Shown here: piece by piece, positions 61,627-64,000 of the stretch
Layout: the number at the start of each line of letters is the position of its first letter
How positions within the stretch are numbered: the stretch's first letter is position 1
Source of the DNA: Vitis vinifera
Taxonomy: Eukaryota > Streptophyta > Magnoliopsida > Vitales > Vitaceae
DNA: 64,000 bases
NCBI RefSeq assembly: GCF_030704535.1
Contig: NC_081813.1
Span: 2,078,501-2,142,500 of the forward strand
Direction: 5' to 3'
Notes under the pieces: model-generated
Told to the model about the DNA's origin: nothing
What the model saw: only the letters and a program-made list of their open reading frames with translations
The model's database searches: none
Program-made: the position numbers and the translations under genes

Positions 61627-64000
61627 ATGGCCACCTCTTCTCATTGCCTATTATGGTTCTTCTTCTCTCTGTTCTTTGGCCATGGCTTTGTGCCCCTTGA
61701 AGCCTCCCACCAAGTCTACATCCACCTCCAAAATCAGTCTCCCTCTTCTTTAAAAACCCACCAGCCTTACAGAACTGGATATCATTTCCAGCCTCGCAAG
61801 AACTGGATGAATGGTATATGTTGTCTTTGTCTTTTTCTTTACATGTTCATGGGTTCCTTCTTGTTGGTATATTCCCTTGGTTCTATCTCTCTGTTAACCT
61901 GGGTTTTTGGCTTTGTTCTCTTTTGACATGTTCTGATGTGGGATTGGCAAATGGGGCTGTGTTTGGAATATGCAGATCCTAATGGTTAGTTCTCTTCTTT
62001 TCTCTTCCTCTTCTCTTACTATTTTGTTGGTTTCCAGGGTTTGGTCATTCCTAATCCTAATCTCAACTCAAAAGAAACTAGAGAAATGACCCAAAGAGAA
62101 GAATCCAAATCTTGTTTGAACAACTGACCATAGTGTTTGGATTCATGGACCCTAATAGTGGAGAGTTGACTTTTATTTTTTCTTTCTGGTTTCTGGGTTT
62201 GTATTTTCATTTGATTTAGGCTTAACCCAGAGATGATGGAAAACTAAAATGTATCAAAAGTTTCGACACACAACACCACCCACAACTCCTAAAACAAAGT
62301 TGTTTTGATGTCAATTGGCTTTGGCGTCATGTACTAATTCTTTTAAGTACTAAGGCCTTGCGTTCTATCTCATTGCAGGGCCTATGATCTACAAGGGGCT
62401 CTACCATTTCTTCTATCAATACAATCCCCATGGTGCAGTTTGGGGAAACATAGTGTGGGCACATTCCACATCAACCGATCTTGTCAACTGGACTCCTCAT
62501 AAATATGCCATTTCCCCATCCCAGCCAGCTGATATCAATGGCTGCTGGTCAGGTTCAGCAACCATCCTGCCAAACGGCAAGCCAGTGATTCTCTATACTG
62601 GTATCGATCCACAGAACAAGCAAGTTCAGAACATGGCTGTGCCCAAAAATCTCTCTGACCCCTTCCTTCTAGAATGGACTAAGCTCCCTCAGAACCCTCT
62701 AATGGAACCTACTACCATCAACAGCATCAATGCTAGCTCATTCAGAGACCCTACGACTGCTTGGCAGGGCACTGATGGAAGATGGAGGGTGATAATTGGA
62801 AGCAAAATAAAGCGAAAAGGATTAGCAATTTTGTATAGGAGCAAAGATTTTGTCCGCTGGACTAAAGCACAACACCCGTTACATTCAGGGAAGAATACTG
62901 GAATGTGGGAGTGTCCAGACTTTTTTCCAGTATCTATCAACAGCTCTACGGGTGTAGATACATCATCGATAAGTAAAACCCTTAAATATGTTCTTAAATT
63001 GAGCTTGGATGATACTAAGCATGACTACTACACGATTGGAAGCTACAACCGTGAGAAGGATACCTATGTCCCAGATAAGGGGTCTGTGGATAATGACTCA
63101 GGCTTAAGATATGATTATGGCAAGTTTTATGCTTCAAAAACCTTCTTTGACAACGCTAAGAACCGAAGAATCTTGTGGGGTTGGATCAACGAATCATCTA
63201 GTGTGGAGCACGATATCGAGAAGGGATGGTCTGGAGTTCAGGTAATTTACCTCTTTATCACTCAGAATTGTTCATGAATGTGCCTAGATATGAGGCAGTC
63301 TCAAGTCACTAGTTTCTGTGTACTAGATGCTGATCCTGGATTCATTTTGTAGGCAATTCCAAGGAATGTTTGGCTGGACAAGTCTGGGAAACAGTTACTG
63401 CAATGGCCGATTGCAGAGATTGAAAAACAACGGATTAAACCGGGGCATATGTCTAGCAGAGAGCTGAAGGGAGGATCAAAGGTTGAAGTTGGTGGAATAA
63501 CAGCATCACAGGTAAGGTTTTGGTGATAAACCCATCTGGTAGATTTTCTCTGGAATGCTGTTTTGACAAAGAGGGAGTTAAAAACATGTGTATAATGCTT
63601 TTGAATTAACTATTGGTTTATTACAGGCAGATGTGGAGATATCGTTTAAGATATCAGACTTTAAGAAAGCAGAGGTTTTTGACGAAAGCTGGAGTAATCC
63701 ACAGCTGCTGTGCAGTCAAAGGGGTGCATCAGTAAAAGGTGGGCTAGGGCCATTTGGACTAATGGTGCTGGCTTCAAAGGGCATGGAAGAATACACAGCA
63801 GTTTTCTTTAGAATTTTCAAACGTCAGACCAAATATGTGGTGCTCATGTGCAGTGACCAAAGCAGGTCATCTATCCCTCTCTCTGTCTCTCTCTAGATTT
63901 AATCAGACCGTGTTACCATTTTCTGGGTACTGATTTTTTTTTTTTTTTTTTTTTGCAGGTCGTCTTTAGATAATGATAATGATAAGACCACGTATGGGGC
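61627..64000 (+). CDS. Cell-wall acid invertase (beta-fructofuranosidase, GH32), 3' partial
   Basis: Hydrolyses sucrose to glucose and fructose in the apoplast. Exons: 61627-61813, 61976-61984 (9-nt mini-exon), 62379-63241, 63353-63511, 63627-63865, 63959 to the right edge. Residues 1-27 are a signal peptide ([20 protein letters not shown]). Catalytic motifs: NDPNG with nucleophile Asp63, whose Asp-Pro-Asn comes from the mini-exon; WSGSAT; FRDP (Asp189); WECPDF (acid/base Glu243). Pro in WECP marks the cell-wall rather than vacuolar (WECV) class. SLDDTK (Asp276, Lys279) aligns with Asp239/Lys242 of AtcwINV1, residues reported to separate invertases from fructan exohydrolases. The C-terminal jelly-roll domain starts near ADVEISF and is cut off by the window. 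Position next to IDD7 suggests the counterpart of At1g55120 (AtcwINV3). A TATA box lies 45 bp upstream of the ATG. Confidence 0.95.

Noticed and set aside
63046..63060. Asn289 in SYNREK of the invertase as a lost invertase Asp
   Set aside because: Counting from the acid/base Glu shows AtcwINV1 Asp239/Lys242 fall in LDDTK, which is intact here; the Asn is at a non-critical position.

Overview
This is plant nuclear DNA from a woody eudicot, most likely grapevine (Vitis) or a close relative. The genes are split by many GT-AG introns, the intergenic DNA is AT-rich, and LTR, SINE, LINE and MITE debris is scattered through introns and spacers. The species call is inference. Seen directly are plant-only gene families and fully reconstructable exon structures.

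Layout. (1) 1-4999, minus: plasma-membrane H+-ATPase, 13 exons, with its last ~105 codons beyond the left edge. (2) 5000-9018: AT-rich spacer with two solo LTRs of one family. (3) 9019-10353, minus: Mediator subunit MED9 (166 aa), sharing a ~490-bp head-to-head promoter with (4) a 63-aa plant-conserved protein (CDS 13959-14150, plus), whose ~3-kb 5' intron holds a SINE and a third solo LTR, both with target-site duplications. (5) 14695-30671, minus: a 19-exon GH35 beta-galactosidase of the BGAL17 type (684 aa), convergent with gene 4; its introns carry SINE and LINE copies. (6) 30672-37747: spacer with a MITE-like element and microsatellites. (7) 37748-39855, minus: an INDETERMINATE-DOMAIN zinc-finger factor, IDD7-like (532 aa). 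(8) 39856-45735: spacer with a G22 run and an island rich in G-boxes. (9) 45736-51186, minus: a 12-exon metallo-beta-lactamase-fold hydrolase (350 aa). (10) 51187-61626: 10 kb of spacer with several tandem repeats. (11) 61627 to the right edge, plus: a cell-wall type acid invertase (GH32) with the classic 9-nt mini-exon, truncated at its 3' end.

The genes do not form an operon or pathway cluster, as expected in a plant. From memory, MED9, IDD7 and a cell-wall invertase homologue lie close together on Arabidopsis chromosome 1 (At1g55080, At1g55110, At1g55120), so the order here looks like conserved microsynteny. The H+-ATPase and cell-wall invertase both act at the cell surface in sugar uptake and turgor, but no functional link between them is visible in the sequence.

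I did not find a convincing new biological system. The best leads are a GC-AG intron in the H+-ATPase, a SINE family whose tail matches a LINE 3' end, a solo-LTR family with three copies around MED9, a repeated AAACG...CGTTTT promoter motif, two adjacent minisatellites, and a short Cys-rich ORF I cannot place.
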